Origin: Bacteroidota bacterium
Lineage (GTDB): Bacteria > Bacteroidota > Ignavibacteria > Ignavibacteriales > Ignavibacteriaceae
DNA: 27,479 nt
Direction: 5' to 3'
Assembly: GCA_030706105.1 (NCBI GenBank)
Contig: JAUZPC010000003.1
Coordinates: forward strand, 1 to 27,479
The notes beneath the pieces were generated by a model that saw only the letters and a list, made by a program, of their open reading frames with translations, was not told the origin of the DNA and made no database searches. Both the position numbers and the translations under genes were made by a program. Shown here one piece after another: positions 1 to 8,200 of this stretch; positions within the stretch are counted from its first letter, which is position 1, and every line of letters starts with the position of its first letter.

Positions 1-1687
1 CTATATTACCAAAGAAAGCCTTAACCAAAGCTTCTTCAGAAACTTTAGCATCTCCATAATTACATATGTATGCCCCTGCCTGAGGTGCAATTGATAAAAT
101 ATATGGATTACCGTGAGACGCAAAAACAATATTTTTATTAGCGCCAAATAAATCTTTTATAAATGACTGATGTTTCTCGTCCATTCCAATTGTGCCCTGC
201 GAAGACCTGACCTTAAGATAAACATTAAGGATAACAACATCAAAGTTCTTTGCTTTTTGAATAATTCTGTCATAATCTTTTTGCCTGCTGCCCAGAAAAA
301 TTCTTTCCGTCTCAAGCTTCGGCATTTTATTGGAGAGCAGAGTGTTAAAGTATTCATCATTGCTGCCCCCTCTGGTATCCAGAACATTTATTTGCAAGTA
401 TTTTTTATTAGTATTAAAAGGGATTAAATTAGCTGAATTTTTAACTAAGGTAATAGATTCTTCTGCTAATTTTTTAGCAACATCCCAATGCCTGGGAGTA
501 CCCACAACCTTATTTATATTGTTTACAGCAACAAATTTATCCTTATCCAGGCCAATCCACTTTTTCACTTTGAGAATTCTGCGTATTGAATTATCAAGTC
601 TTTCCTCAGTAATTTTACCCGTTTTAACGGCATTGATAATGGCTTCCACATAATCATCCGGATCCTCAGGAAAAAGGAGGCAGTCATTCCCGGCCTGAAT
701 TGCCAGTACAGCCGCTTCTGCATTTGAAAAATTATCCGTAATAGCTTTCATATTAAGAGCATCGGTTACAATCAAACCTGAAAATCCCAACTGATTTCTG
801 AGCAGGCCTGTAACTACTTTCTTAGATAGTGAAGCAGGTAAAGAAGTATTGGGCTCATAAGCAGTAAGGCCAAGATGAGAGACCATGCAAGAAAGGACGC
901 CGGTTTTAAAATTAGAAAGGAAAGGTGCAAATTCAATATTGTTAAGTTCAGATTTAGACCCGGTAATTATTGGTATTTTTTTATGAGAATCAACAGAAGT
1001 ATTGCCGTGGCCCGGGAAATGTTTTGAAGCGGCAATCATTCCGCCATCCTGTGTACCTTTAATAAAGGCATTGCTCAATTTAGTAACAAGGTTAACATTT
1101 TCCCCGTAAGACCTGACGTTTATAATAGGGTTAAGAGCGTTGTTGTTGATATCAACGACGGGAGCAAAATTTTGATGCACACCAAAAGAAAGACCTTCCT
1201 GAGCAATAATATATCCCATTTCATATGTAAGTGCAGAGTCATCCGCAGCTCCGACAGCCATATTTGTAGGGAACAAGGTTCCTTCTGATGAATATTGAGA
1301 AACCCCTCTTTCAAAATCCGAAGAAATTAATAGAGGGATTTTTGATAACTCTTGTAATTTATTTGTAAGAACAGCCTGCTCATGAATTGTACCGATAAAG
1401 AAAATAACACCGCCAACTTTCAGGTCTTTAACATAGTGTACATATTTTCTATACTCTTTACTATTAGGAGCTACGTCCCTGCTATCCATAGATGGAAAGA
1501 CAAGCTGCCCGGCTTTCTCTTCAAGGGACATACCTTTAAGAATTTTTTCAACCCACGGATCGCTTCTATCCTCAAATGACACTTTATCTTTTTTACTTTC
1601 CAACGGAATAAACGCAAAAGATAATGAGACTAACAAGCAAACTAAAAACAGTTTTGAGAGTAAACTAAATTCCTTAAAGATTTTCAT
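1..1687 (-). CDS. nagZ: GH3 β-N-acetylglucosaminidase (NagZ-like), C-terminus cut by window edge
   Basis: This is a secreted glycoside hydrolase family 3 enzyme, expected to remove non-reducing-end GlcNAc from muropeptides. The frame is open from ATG at 1687 to base 1, giving 562 visible codons. The first ~25 residues form a Sec-type signal peptide (basic MKIFK, then a hydrophobic stretch) with no lipobox cysteine. SSDFERG lies at ~122-128. KHFPGHGNTSVDSH spans 222-235 and carries the Asp233/His235 acid-base dyad typical of NagZ. The presumed nucleophile is Asp309 in VTDALNM. After ~350 residues the catalytic barrel is complete, so the remaining ~200 residues belong to a C-terminal domain that runs off the edge. 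Related Bacteroidota proteins are often fused to a serine β-lactamase-like domain, but that cannot be seen here. The gene lies 24 bp downstream of the AmpG-like permease and is probably cotranscribed with it. A weak AAGG lies upstream of the start. Confidence 0.9.
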   Translation of the reverse strand, partial: MKIFKEFSLLSKLFLVCLLVSLSFAFIPLESKKDKVSFEDRSDPWVEKILKGMSLEEKAGQLVFPSMDSRDVAPNSKEYRKYVHYVKDLKVGGVIFFIGTIHEQAVLTNKLQELSKIPLLISSDFERGVSQYSSEGTLFPTNMAVGAADDSALTYEMGYIIAQEGLSFGVHQNFAPVVDINNNALNPIINVRSYGENVNLVTKLSNAFIKGTQDGGMIAASKHFPGHGNTSVDSHKKIPIITGSKSELNNIEFAPFLSNFKTGVLSCMVSHLGLTAYEPNTSLPASLSKKVVTGLLRNQLGFSGLIVTDALNMKAITDNFSNAEAAVLAIQAGNDCLLFPEDPDDYVEAIINAVKTGKITEERLDNSIRRILKVKKWIGLDKDKFVAVNNINKVVGTPRHWDVAKKLAEESITLVKNSANLIPFNTNKKYLQINVLDTRGGSNDEYFNTLLSNKMPKLETERIFLGSRQKDYDRIIQKAKNFDVVILNVYLKVRSSQGTIGMDEKHQSFIKDLFGANKNIVFASHGNPYILSIAPQAGAYICNYGDAKVSEEALVKAFFGNI

Positions 1688-1711
1688 AACAAACGGCCTT
1701 TGTAAAACAAT

Positions 1712-3505
1712 TTACTTTTTATTTTTTATTCCGAAAGTAGGATCAATCGGTATAAATTTAGTAATAAAGAAACCAGGAATCATAGTTAACAGAATCCAAA
1801 TAAAGAAATGCTGATAACCTAAAGCCTGCTGAATATAACCGCTAAACATACCCGGAATCATCATACTAAGCGCCATAAAACCTGTACAGATGGCATAGTG
1901 TGCAGTTTTAAATTCACCTTCAGACGCATAAATCATATATAACATATAAGCCGTGAAACCGAATCCATAACCGAATTGCTCACCTGCGACGCACGATGAG
2001 ATTATCCATATACTTGTAGGCTGAGCGTAAGCCATATAGATATAAAGTACATGCGGGATATTTATGCAGGCAAACATAATCCAAATCCATTTTTTAAGTC
2101 CGCCTTTAGCAGCTGCAATACCTCCCAAGATACCTCCGGCAGTAAGAGCAATAACACCAATTGTACCATAGATTAACCCGACTTCGCCGGTAGTTAAGCC
2201 AAGTCCGCCAATTTCCCTTGCATCCAGCAAGAAAGGAGAAGCCAGTTTAACTAATTGTGCTTCACCAAATCTATAGATTAACAGAAATGTTAATATTAAG
2301 CCAATATGTTTTCTTTTAAAGAAAGTTGAAAAAGCTCTTACAAATTCATTAAACACACCACCTGAACCGGCTTGCAGCTTAGGTTTATCAACTGCAGGAT
2401 AAGGCAAAATGAAAAAATGATAAATAAAGAATGATAAGAACAAACCTGTAAGAATAAAGAAGGTTATTTTCCAAGCCCAGGCGATATCGCCGGAAATAGC
2501 CCTAAAAGCAGTAACAGCACCACCAGTCATTTTAGCATCAAGCTGAAACACAGCATAAGCAGGCTTGTTCCAATTTGATTTATTAAAGACCAGTCTTGTG
2601 CCTTCTATAACTGTAATATCTTTAGCTCCCGAATAGCTATCCAAATTTATGACATAATCTTTATCTTCAACCGGTTTTTTAGAAAGCTGGAAACCAATAA
2701 CTCCCACATTGCCTGCTATTTTTTTAGAATCCGCAGGAACAGTTTTTAGTACCGGCAAAGCTGGTACTTTGTTATTGATTTTAACAGAGCCGTTTTTAAT
2801 ATTATGAGTTTGAACCGAAAAAATAATTGAATCAATTTGTGCTTTGTTGCCGGTGGCAACCGGAATATTAAGACTTGTAGCAGAAGCAACAATTTTCAAT
2901 TCATTCTGCTCTTTAAAACCTTTTATGGAATCTGAAAGAATAACTCTTTCATTTACGATCTTTGGAGCAGCATTTATTGTAACATCCAAGGGCTGTAGAC
3001 CGCTATGCGTTTCAAAATAACCTGCAAGAATAATAAGCAATCCCTGGCCGGTAATCATAGAAAGACGGTAGAATGTACTTCTGATACCAACGTGCAAGGC
3101 CTGTTCATTTTCAGAAAGCCCAAGCATATAAAACCCATCCGCAGCAATATCATGAGTAGCTGAACTGAAAGCAATTAAGAAGAAAAATGCCAGAGTATAT
3201 TGCAAAAAAGAAGGAGCAGGAATAGTAAAAGCAACTCCGGCAAGACCGGCACCCACAATAAGCTGCATAATTACAATCCAAAATCTCTTTGTCTTGAAGA
3301 GGTCTATAAACGGAGACCAAAGCGGTTTAATTACCCAAGGCAGATAAAGCCAGCTTGTATACAATGCAATATCGGCATTAGAGATGCCCATACGTTTGTA
3401 CATAATTACAGAAACAAGCATAACTACAACATAAGGGATACCCTCAGCATAATATAAAGAAGGTACCCACGACCAGGCATTACGGGATTCAGGTTTTTTA
3501 AGCAT
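1712..3505 (-). CDS. AmpG-like MFS muropeptide permease with large extracytoplasmic insert
   Basis: This is a 597-residue major facilitator of the AmpG/PAT type, expected to import anhydro-muropeptides or related sugars across the cytoplasmic membrane. AmpG hallmarks are the N-terminal SLYYAEGIPY (~16-25), LPWVIKPLWSPFID (~55-68) and ATHDIAADGFYM (~116-127). About six hydrophobic segments precede residue 165 and about six or more follow residue 343. Between them, ~166-342 is soluble and rich in alternating β-type sequence (for example LVFNKSNWNKP near 305-315). It contains no membrane helix, so it would face outside the cytoplasm. E. coli AmpG is about 490 residues, so the insert accounts for the extra length. 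The gene is 20 bp downstream of the kinase and 24 bp upstream of the GH3 gene, which supports a muropeptide-recycling role. The family call is firm; the exact substrate is inferred. Confidence 0.85.
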   Translation of the reverse strand: MLKKPESRNAWSWVPSLYYAEGIPYVVVMLVSVIMYKRMGISNADIALYTSWLYLPWVIKPLWSPFIDLFKTKRFWIVIMQLIVGAGLAGVAFTIPAPSFLQYTLAFFFLIAFSSATHDIAADGFYMLGLSENEQALHVGIRSTFYRLSMITGQGLLIILAGYFETHSGLQPLDVTINAAPKIVNERVILSDSIKGFKEQNELKIVASATSLNIPVATGNKAQIDSIIFSVQTHNIKNGSVKINNKVPALPVLKTVPADSKKIAGNVGVIGFQLSKKPVEDKDYVINLDSYSGAKDITVIEGTRLVFNKSNWNKPAYAVFQLDAKMTGGAVTAFRAISGDIAWAWKITFFILTGLFLSFFIYHFFILPYPAVDKPKLQAGSGGVFNEFVRAFSTFFKRKHIGLILTFLLIYRFGEAQLVKLASPFLLDAREIGGLGLTTGEVGLIYGTIGVIALTAGGILGGIAAAKGGLKKWIWIMFACINIPHVLYIYMAYAQPTSIWIISSCVAGEQFGYGFGFTAYMLYMIYASEGEFKTAHYAICTGFMALSMMIPGMFSGYIQQALGYQHFFIWILLTMIPGFFITKFIPIDPTFGIKNKK

Positions 3506-3525
3506 AATTTATTTAATATGTATTT

Positions 3526-4449
3526 TTAGTTTTTAATAATTAATTCTTTAGCCATTAATACTGCACCCAATTCAGGAGGAAAATCAGGTTGTTGAATGCT
3601 TACATAAGGCAGTCTAGTTGTTATTTTTTCAACAAATTCTTTTGAGTAAATATTTTCATTACAAATTATTCCACCAACAAATGCAAGAAAGAGACTATCT
3701 TCATTTATCTTCTTCTGCATTGCAATAATGTGCAGGACTAATTCATCTGTTTCATCATTTATTATCTTTAAAGCAGTATCATCTCCCATTTCAGCAGCTT
3801 TTAGAACCAGTGGAGCCACGGTCGCAATATCAAACGAGTTTTTATAAATTTCAGTAATTAATATTTCAGGAGAGCTTATTTTAAACTTCTCAGCAACAAG
3901 GTCAGCAATCAGAGTATGGCCGGAACGTCCGTCAAAACTTTTTGAAACAGCAATAAGGCCTTTTTTACCAATAGAATAGCCGCTTCCTTCATCTCCGATA
4001 TACCGGCCGAAGCCGCCCACTCTGTGGATATCTCCGGAGGCATCCTTTCCAAACATAATAGAACCTGTGCCGGCAATTAGGATACTGCCGGGTTTACCGG
4101 AAAAAGCAGCCTCAAGTGCAATTCTTGCATCGCTTTCCACTCTAAAATTTAACACTATGTTTTTTGTCTCAAGAAATGTTGTAAATGAGTTTTCCAGTCT
4201 TTCTGCATCATTTCGCCTTCCGGCACCTGTAGTACCCAAAACTACATAAGCTATATCATCGTAAGACCCATTTATAAAAGTCTTACAGCTTTCAATCAGG
4301 TTAAAAAGAGTATTGCATACAATATCGTCACCAAGTATTAAGAAATTTGAAGGACCTCCATAGCATTCATAAATGATATTAAGATCAAAATCAGTTAATA
4401 CACAGTGAGTTTTAGTACCGCCGCCGTCTATTCCAATAAGATATTTCAT
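3526..4449 (-). CDS. BadF/BadG-type N-acetylglucosamine (or MurNAc) kinase
   Basis: This 307-residue sugar kinase has the ASKHA fold (BcrAD_BadFG family). It is expected to phosphorylate GlcNAc, and possibly MurNAc as in clostridial MurK, with ATP in the cytoplasm. The phosphate-1 loop DGGGTKT is at 8-14. The catalytic-type Asp is in ESDAR (Asp107). AGTGS spans 126-130, and GGFGRYIGDEGSGYSIG at 145-161 is diagnostic of NAGK-like members. A late GG adenosine motif (FVGGI) lies near residue 257. It is the first gene of the set kinase-permease-GH3, and the other two members predict its substrate: sugars released from cell-wall fragments. There is no convincing Shine-Dalgarno before the ATG. GlcNAc kinase versus MurNAc kinase cannot be separated from sequence alone; 2-hydroxyacyl-CoA dehydratase activator homologues are excluded by the NAGK-type motif. 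Confidence 0.85.
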   Translation of the reverse strand: MKYLIGIDGGGTKTHCVLTDFDLNIIYECYGGPSNFLILGDDIVCNTLFNLIESCKTFINGSYDDIAYVVLGTTGAGRRNDAERLENSFTTFLETKNIVLNFRVESDARIALEAAFSGKPGSILIAGTGSIMFGKDASGDIHRVGGFGRYIGDEGSGYSIGKKGLIAVSKSFDGRSGHTLIADLVAEKFKISSPEILITEIYKNSFDIATVAPLVLKAAEMGDDTALKIINDETDELVLHIIAMQKKINEDSLFLAFVGGIICNENIYSKEFVEKITTRLPYVSIQQPDFPPELGAVLMAKELIIKN

Positions 4450-4490
4450 AAGATGTCAGTTTTTGATAAAATAATATGATTTTATAATTA

Positions 4491-4519
4491 AAAATAAGAT
4501 GTATTTTTTTTAACTACAA
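4491..4519 (-). promoter_or_regulatory. Possible σ70-type promoter for the kinase-permease-GH3 set
   Basis: On the minus strand, TTGTAG (4514-4519) is separated by 17 bp from TATTTT (4491-4496), about 40 bp upstream of the kinase ATG. The match is weak and the DNA is AT-rich, so it may be chance. Confidence 0.25.
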
Positions 4520-4557
4520 CCTAAAAGATAAGAAATTTTGTTGATAGTTAATTTTTA

Positions 4558-4586
4558 TTGTGTTAATTTTATTCTCATACTATAAT
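4558..4586 (+). promoter_or_regulatory. σ70-type promoter for the class V aminotransferase gene
   Basis: TTGTGT (4558-4563), a 17-bp spacer and a perfect TATAAT (4581-4586) lie 31 bp before the ATG at 4618. This is the only plus-strand gene, and the site is in the 168-bp divergent intergenic region. The predicted leader would be about 25 nt, with no obvious Shine-Dalgarno. Confidence 0.5.
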
Positions 4587-4617
4587 AAAAATTACTTTGT
4601 TGAATTAACCTGTAAGA

Positions 4618-6087
4618 ATGATTATGACGTCATTAGAAAACTACTTCGAAAAGTTTAAGCAAAATACAATTGGACACGATCTGAATTTTACTTCACCTTA
4701 TGGAATAAAAAAACTTTTATATGCCGACTGGATTGCAAGCGGCAGAATGTACAAGCCAATAGAAGAAAAAATGAGCAGCTTATTTGCTCCGTATGTTGGG
4801 AATACCCATTCTGAGTCTTCCATAACCGGCACAATAATGACACTCTCATATCACTATGCCCATGATTATATAAAGAAACATGTTAATGCAAGCCCTGACG
4901 ACGTTATTCTAACAGCAGGATTTGGCATGACGGCGGTGGTTAATAAATTCCAAAGAATTTTGGGACTAAAAGTTCCAGAACAACTTAAAGGATATTTATG
5001 CCTTCCGGCTGAGTTTAGGCCTGTTGTTTTTGTTACCCATATGGAACACCATTCAAACCAGACCTCATGGCTTGAAACAATTGCAGACGTAATTTGTATT
5101 GAGCCCGATGATGACGGCTTAGTAAATGAAAAATTTCTTATTGAAAGACTTGAAGAATATAAAGACAGACAGCTAAAAATTGGTGCATTTACAGCATGCA
5201 GTAATGTAACAGGTATTGAAACCGACTATCATAAACTGGCTAAGATAATGCACAGAAACGGCGGATTTTGTTTTGTTGACTTTGCCTGCTCAGCCCCTTA
5301 CGTAAATATTGATATGCATCCCGCAGATCCGGAAGAAAAATTAGATGCTATCTTTTTTTCGCCTCATAAGTTTTTAGGAGGTCCGGGAACTTCAGGAGTT
5401 TTGATATTTGACTCAAAGCTTTACAAGAACAAAGTACCTGACAATCCGGGAGGTGGAACAGTTGACTGGACTAACCCATGGGGACAGCATAAATTTATTT
5501 CCAACATTGAAGCACGAGAAGACGGAGGTACACCGGGATTCCTACAGGCTATTAGAACTGCTTTGTGCATAAAACTAAAAGAAGAAATGGGAGTTGAAAA
5601 CATACGAGCAAGAGAAGAAGAGCTTGTTAAAATTGCATTCGATGAATTTGCAAAAATAGAGACATTGCACATTTTAGCCGGAAACATTAAAAAAAGGTTA
5701 GGTGTATTTTCATTTTATGTTGAAAATATCCACTACAATCTGATTGTTAAAATATTAGATGAAAGATTTGGAATTCAGGTAAGAGGTGGCTGCTCCTGTG
5801 CCGGAACTTATGGACATTTTCTATTGCATGTTGATAAAAACAGATCGGAAAGAATCACTGAAAAAATAAATCATGGTGATCTTTCTGAGAAACCCGGATG
5901 GATAAGAGCATCACTGCATCCCACAATGACTAATAATGAACTATATTATTTAGTAAATGCAGTAAAAGAAATTATACAGAACATTTCCGAATGGAAAAAT
6001 GATTATGATTACATTCCATCAAAGAATGAATTTGTAAATAAGAAAAAGATAAATGAAATGGATATTGTTGAATCTTATTTCAGATAA
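4618..6087 (+). CDS. Class V aminotransferase, cysteine desulfurase/selenocysteine lyase-like
   Basis: This is a 489-residue PLP-dependent fold-type I enzyme resembling SufS/Csd-type cysteine desulfurases. The EHHSNQTSW segment carries the PLP-stacking His (His144/145). Asp221 in FVDFACSAP should contact the pyridine nitrogen. Lys251 in FFSPHKFLGGPGTSG is the Schiff-base lysine. RGGCSCAG carries Cys392 and Cys394 at the position of the desulfurase nucleophile. The usual Gln of the D-x-A-Q motif is replaced by Cys (DFAC). The protein is longer than IscS/SufS (about 400), with extra C-terminal residues ~440-489. No suf or isc partners are nearby, so Fe-S assembly is not implied; a sulfur-transfer, kynureninase-like or other C-S/C-N lyase role is possible. 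The first ATG (4618) is used here, but ATG at 4624 is equally plausible since neither has a clear ribosome site. Confidence 0.8.
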   Translation: MIMTSLENYFEKFKQNTIGHDLNFTSPYGIKKLLYADWIASGRMYKPIEEKMSSLFAPYVGNTHSESSITGTIMTLSYHYAHDYIKKHVNASPDDVILTAGFGMTAVVNKFQRILGLKVPEQLKGYLCLPAEFRPVVFVTHMEHHSNQTSWLETIADVICIEPDDDGLVNEKFLIERLEEYKDRQLKIGAFTACSNVTGIETDYHKLAKIMHRNGGFCFVDFACSAPYVNIDMHPADPEEKLDAIFFSPHKFLGGPGTSGVLIFDSKLYKNKVPDNPGGGTVDWTNPWGQHKFISNIEAREDGGTPGFLQAIRTALCIKLKEEMGVENIRAREEELVKIAFDEFAKIETLHILAGNIKKRLGVFSFYVENIHYNLIVKILDERFGIQVRGGCSCAGTYGHFLLHVDKNRSERITEKINHGDLSEKPGWIRASLHPTMTNNELYYLVNAVKEIIQNISEWKNDYDYIPSKNEFVNKKKINEMDIVESYFR

Positions 6088-6131
6088 TATTTGACAGGGA
6101 GAAAGAATAGTAATTTAGTTTACATATCCAG

Positions 6132-6158
6132 GCCATATTTGCTTAAAACAGATATGGC
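6132..6158. terminator. Hairpin between convergent genes, possible bidirectional terminator
   Basis: Arms 6132-6141 (GCCATATTTG) and 6149-6158 (CAGATATGGC) form a 10-bp stem with one G-T wobble and a 7-base loop. It sits between the stop of the aminotransferase (6087) and the stop of the zinc-ribbon gene (6179). There is no strong T-run on either side, so termination efficiency is uncertain. Confidence 0.45.
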
Positions 6159-6178
6159 TTAAAGTTACATATTATAAA

Positions 6179-6469
6179 TTAATCCGTTACGTAATGCATT
6201 AAGAAGTATTTAACTATATAAGCAGTACAGATTCCCAGCATAATATAGATAAATAAAGTTAAAAAAGATCTTTTAGTAATCTTTAATGTAGCTTTATACC
6301 CCCGCCATCCGCATGATCTGCATCTATAAAGGCTATATGGCGTAAAACGTTTTACAAACGACTCCCAAAGATTTCTTGTTTTACTCCTATGTAAAGTTGT
6401 AGTACCATTACAAGAAGGGCATTTCTCAAAGAGAGGGTTATTTCTGTATAATAAGTGTAATTTTTTCAT
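6179..6469 (-). CDS. Small zinc-ribbon protein with one C-terminal membrane helix
   Basis: This 96-residue protein has no assigned function. A CPSC pair at ~18-21 and a CRSC pair at ~50-53 form a C4 zinc ribbon. The intervening and following residues are basic, and a single hydrophobic segment (~70-90, TLFIYIMLGICTAYIV) is followed by a short tail. The layout suggests a membrane-tethered cytoplasmic zinc ribbon. It lies 97 bp downstream of the ctpA-like gene and may be transcribed by readthrough. The ATG at 6469 has no clear Shine-Dalgarno. The paired cysteine motifs make a real gene likely despite the small size. Confidence 0.65.
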   Translation of the reverse strand: MKKLHLLYRNNPLFEKCPSCNGTTTLHRSKTRNLWESFVKRFTPYSLYRCRSCGWRGYKATLKITKRSFLTLFIYIMLGICTAYIVKYFLMHYVTD

Positions 6470-6533
6470 AATTAGAATTTAAAAATAAATTGAAATAAAT
6501 CAATATGCAAGTAAGTTTAATTATTTTCCACTA

Positions 6534-6552
6534 CTACACTTTTTTTGTGTAG
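6534..6552. repeat. Short inverted repeat downstream of the ctpA-like gene
   Basis: CTACAC (6534-6539) and GTGTAG (6547-6552) flank a run of seven T on the plus strand (seven A in the ctpA transcript loop). It lies 14 bases after the ctpA stop. It could be a weak processing or termination hairpin, but no T-run follows it on the minus strand. Confidence 0.3.
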
Positions 6553-6565
6553 AAGCAGGAAATTA

Positions 6566-8200
6566 TTAATTTGCCCTTAAAAACTTATTATACAAATTAT
6601 TATTGTTTATTATGTTTAAAGCAACTTTAAATTGTTTGTCATATTTTAACTGGTCTTTAATTCTTTCATCCTGCCCAAGGTAACGCAGAACTAACTCCGC
6701 TCTAATTTCATCAATAATTTCAGATTTAAATATTCTGGTTTCTTTTTTACTAAGTTTTTGTAACTGAGTTTTTAACTTCTGAAGGTCAGGAGTAATTTCA
6801 TTACTTAAATCCTTCCCCTTTACTTCTTTAATAAGAGACTCAATCTGCTTTTCAGCATCAGAATGATAATCAAATTTTTGCTGTCCCAGGAAGTTTTCAA
6901 ATTCTGAAAAGATGAAATCATTTTTAAAGCTATAATATGACTGATCTGAATTTTTCGAAAAGAAATGATTAGAAAAATTAAAAATAAAGCCCTCGGCTAA
7001 TAAAAGTTTAGTAATATTACCTTCCGGTTCAAAACTTACAGTTGAATCCGGTTTAACACCACCGGCAGCAGAAACGCTTCTATGGTTATCGGTATAAAAC
7101 TTGGATGTATCTTTTTTGTTATTCTTAATAAGTGAATAATCCATTTTTTGAATACATCTTCCGCTTGGAGTATAATATCTGGCGGTAGTAATTTTAAGAG
7201 AAGCATCCTGTGTAAGGTTAGTAATAGTTTGTACAAGACCTTTGCCAAATGAATTAGTACCAACAATTACACCTCTGTCATGGTCTTGAATTGCACCGGC
7301 AACAATTTCAGAAGCAGAAGCAGAACCTTCATTTACTAAAACCACTAAACGTGCATCTCTTGCCATCGGGGCAGATTTAGAAAAATATTTTGCTTCGTTG
7401 TTGTCCCGTCCTTTAGTAGTAACTATAAGTTTATTTGGTTCAATAAATTTTTCACAAACATCTACTGCAACTTCAAGCAACCCGCCTGGATTGTTCCTGA
7501 GATCCAGTATGACAGATTTAATTTCCTTTTTATCTCTAAGCTCTTTAAGTGCTTTTCTTAATTCATCCCCGGCGGTTCTGCTAAATGTAGTAAGCTTTAT
7601 ATAGACATTATTGCTGTTATCCGGATAGAAGCCTGCATAAGCAATATTTTTTACTTTAATTTCTTCCCTGATTAGTTTAAAATCCATAGTATCCTTGTCG
7701 TCATTTCGCAAAACTTTAAGCTCCAATTGCGTCCCAGGTTCACCCTTTACCAATCTGGAAAGATTATCCAAATTACCTGAATTTAACATAGTTCCGGATA
7801 CTTCAAACAAAATATCGCCTACTCTCAGTCCCTGCCTTTGGGCTGAATAACCATCAAGAATTTCCGTAATTATTATTTTTTCGCCCCTGACTCCAACAGT
7901 TATACCGATGCCGCCATATTTACCAAAAGTAATAAGATCAAGTTCGTTTTTCTTTGAGTTATCCATGTATATAGTATAAGGGTCCAAACTGGAAAGCATT
8001 CCCTGAATTGCAGCTTTCATAAAGTCACTTGGATCTATAGGTTCAACATAATGGAAAGTAACGTCTTTATAAATTTTGCCGAAGAGTTCTATGTTCTGAG
8101 CAATTTCAAAGTAAATATCTTTTTTACTATAAGCAAAACCAAACAATAGGACGATCGGTATAATTATAAGTACAATTTTAATTTTCTTATTCAACTTCAT
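6566..8200 (-). CDS. ctpA: C-terminal processing peptidase (S41 family, CtpA-like) with PDZ domain
   Basis: This 544-residue serine protease is expected to be exported and to trim or degrade envelope proteins. An N-terminal signal/anchor (~7-24, KIVLIIIPIVLLFGFAY) precedes a helical cap region (~30-90). A PDZ domain follows (~92-175, with YGGIGI and LRVGDILFEVSG). The S41 core contains ILDLRNNPGG (231-240), then the catalytic Ser295 in VNEGSASASEI and the general-base Lys320 in NSFGKGLVQT. The 25-residue spacing matches the Ser/Lys dyad of E. coli Prc. The ~170-residue C-terminal region is charged and probably helical. The start overlaps the end of the tmk gene by 14 bp, so the two are translationally coupled. 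All catalytic residues are present. Confidence 0.92.
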   Translation of the reverse strand: MKLNKKIKIVLIIIPIVLLFGFAYSKKDIYFEIAQNIELFGKIYKDVTFHYVEPIDPSDFMKAAIQGMLSSLDPYTIYMDNSKKNELDLITFGKYGGIGITVGVRGEKIIITEILDGYSAQRQGLRVGDILFEVSGTMLNSGNLDNLSRLVKGEPGTQLELKVLRNDDKDTMDFKLIREEIKVKNIAYAGFYPDNSNNVYIKLTTFSRTAGDELRKALKELRDKKEIKSVILDLRNNPGGLLEVAVDVCEKFIEPNKLIVTTKGRDNNEAKYFSKSAPMARDARLVVLVNEGSASASEIVAGAIQDHDRGVIVGTNSFGKGLVQTITNLTQDASLKITTARYYTPSGRCIQKMDYSLIKNNKKDTSKFYTDNHRSVSAAGGVKPDSTVSFEPEGNITKLLLAEGFIFNFSNHFFSKNSDQSYYSFKNDFIFSEFENFLGQQKFDYHSDAEKQIESLIKEVKGKDLSNEITPDLQKLKTQLQKLSKKETRIFKSEIIDEIRAELVLRYLGQDERIKDQLKYDKQFKVALNIINNNNLYNKFLRAN

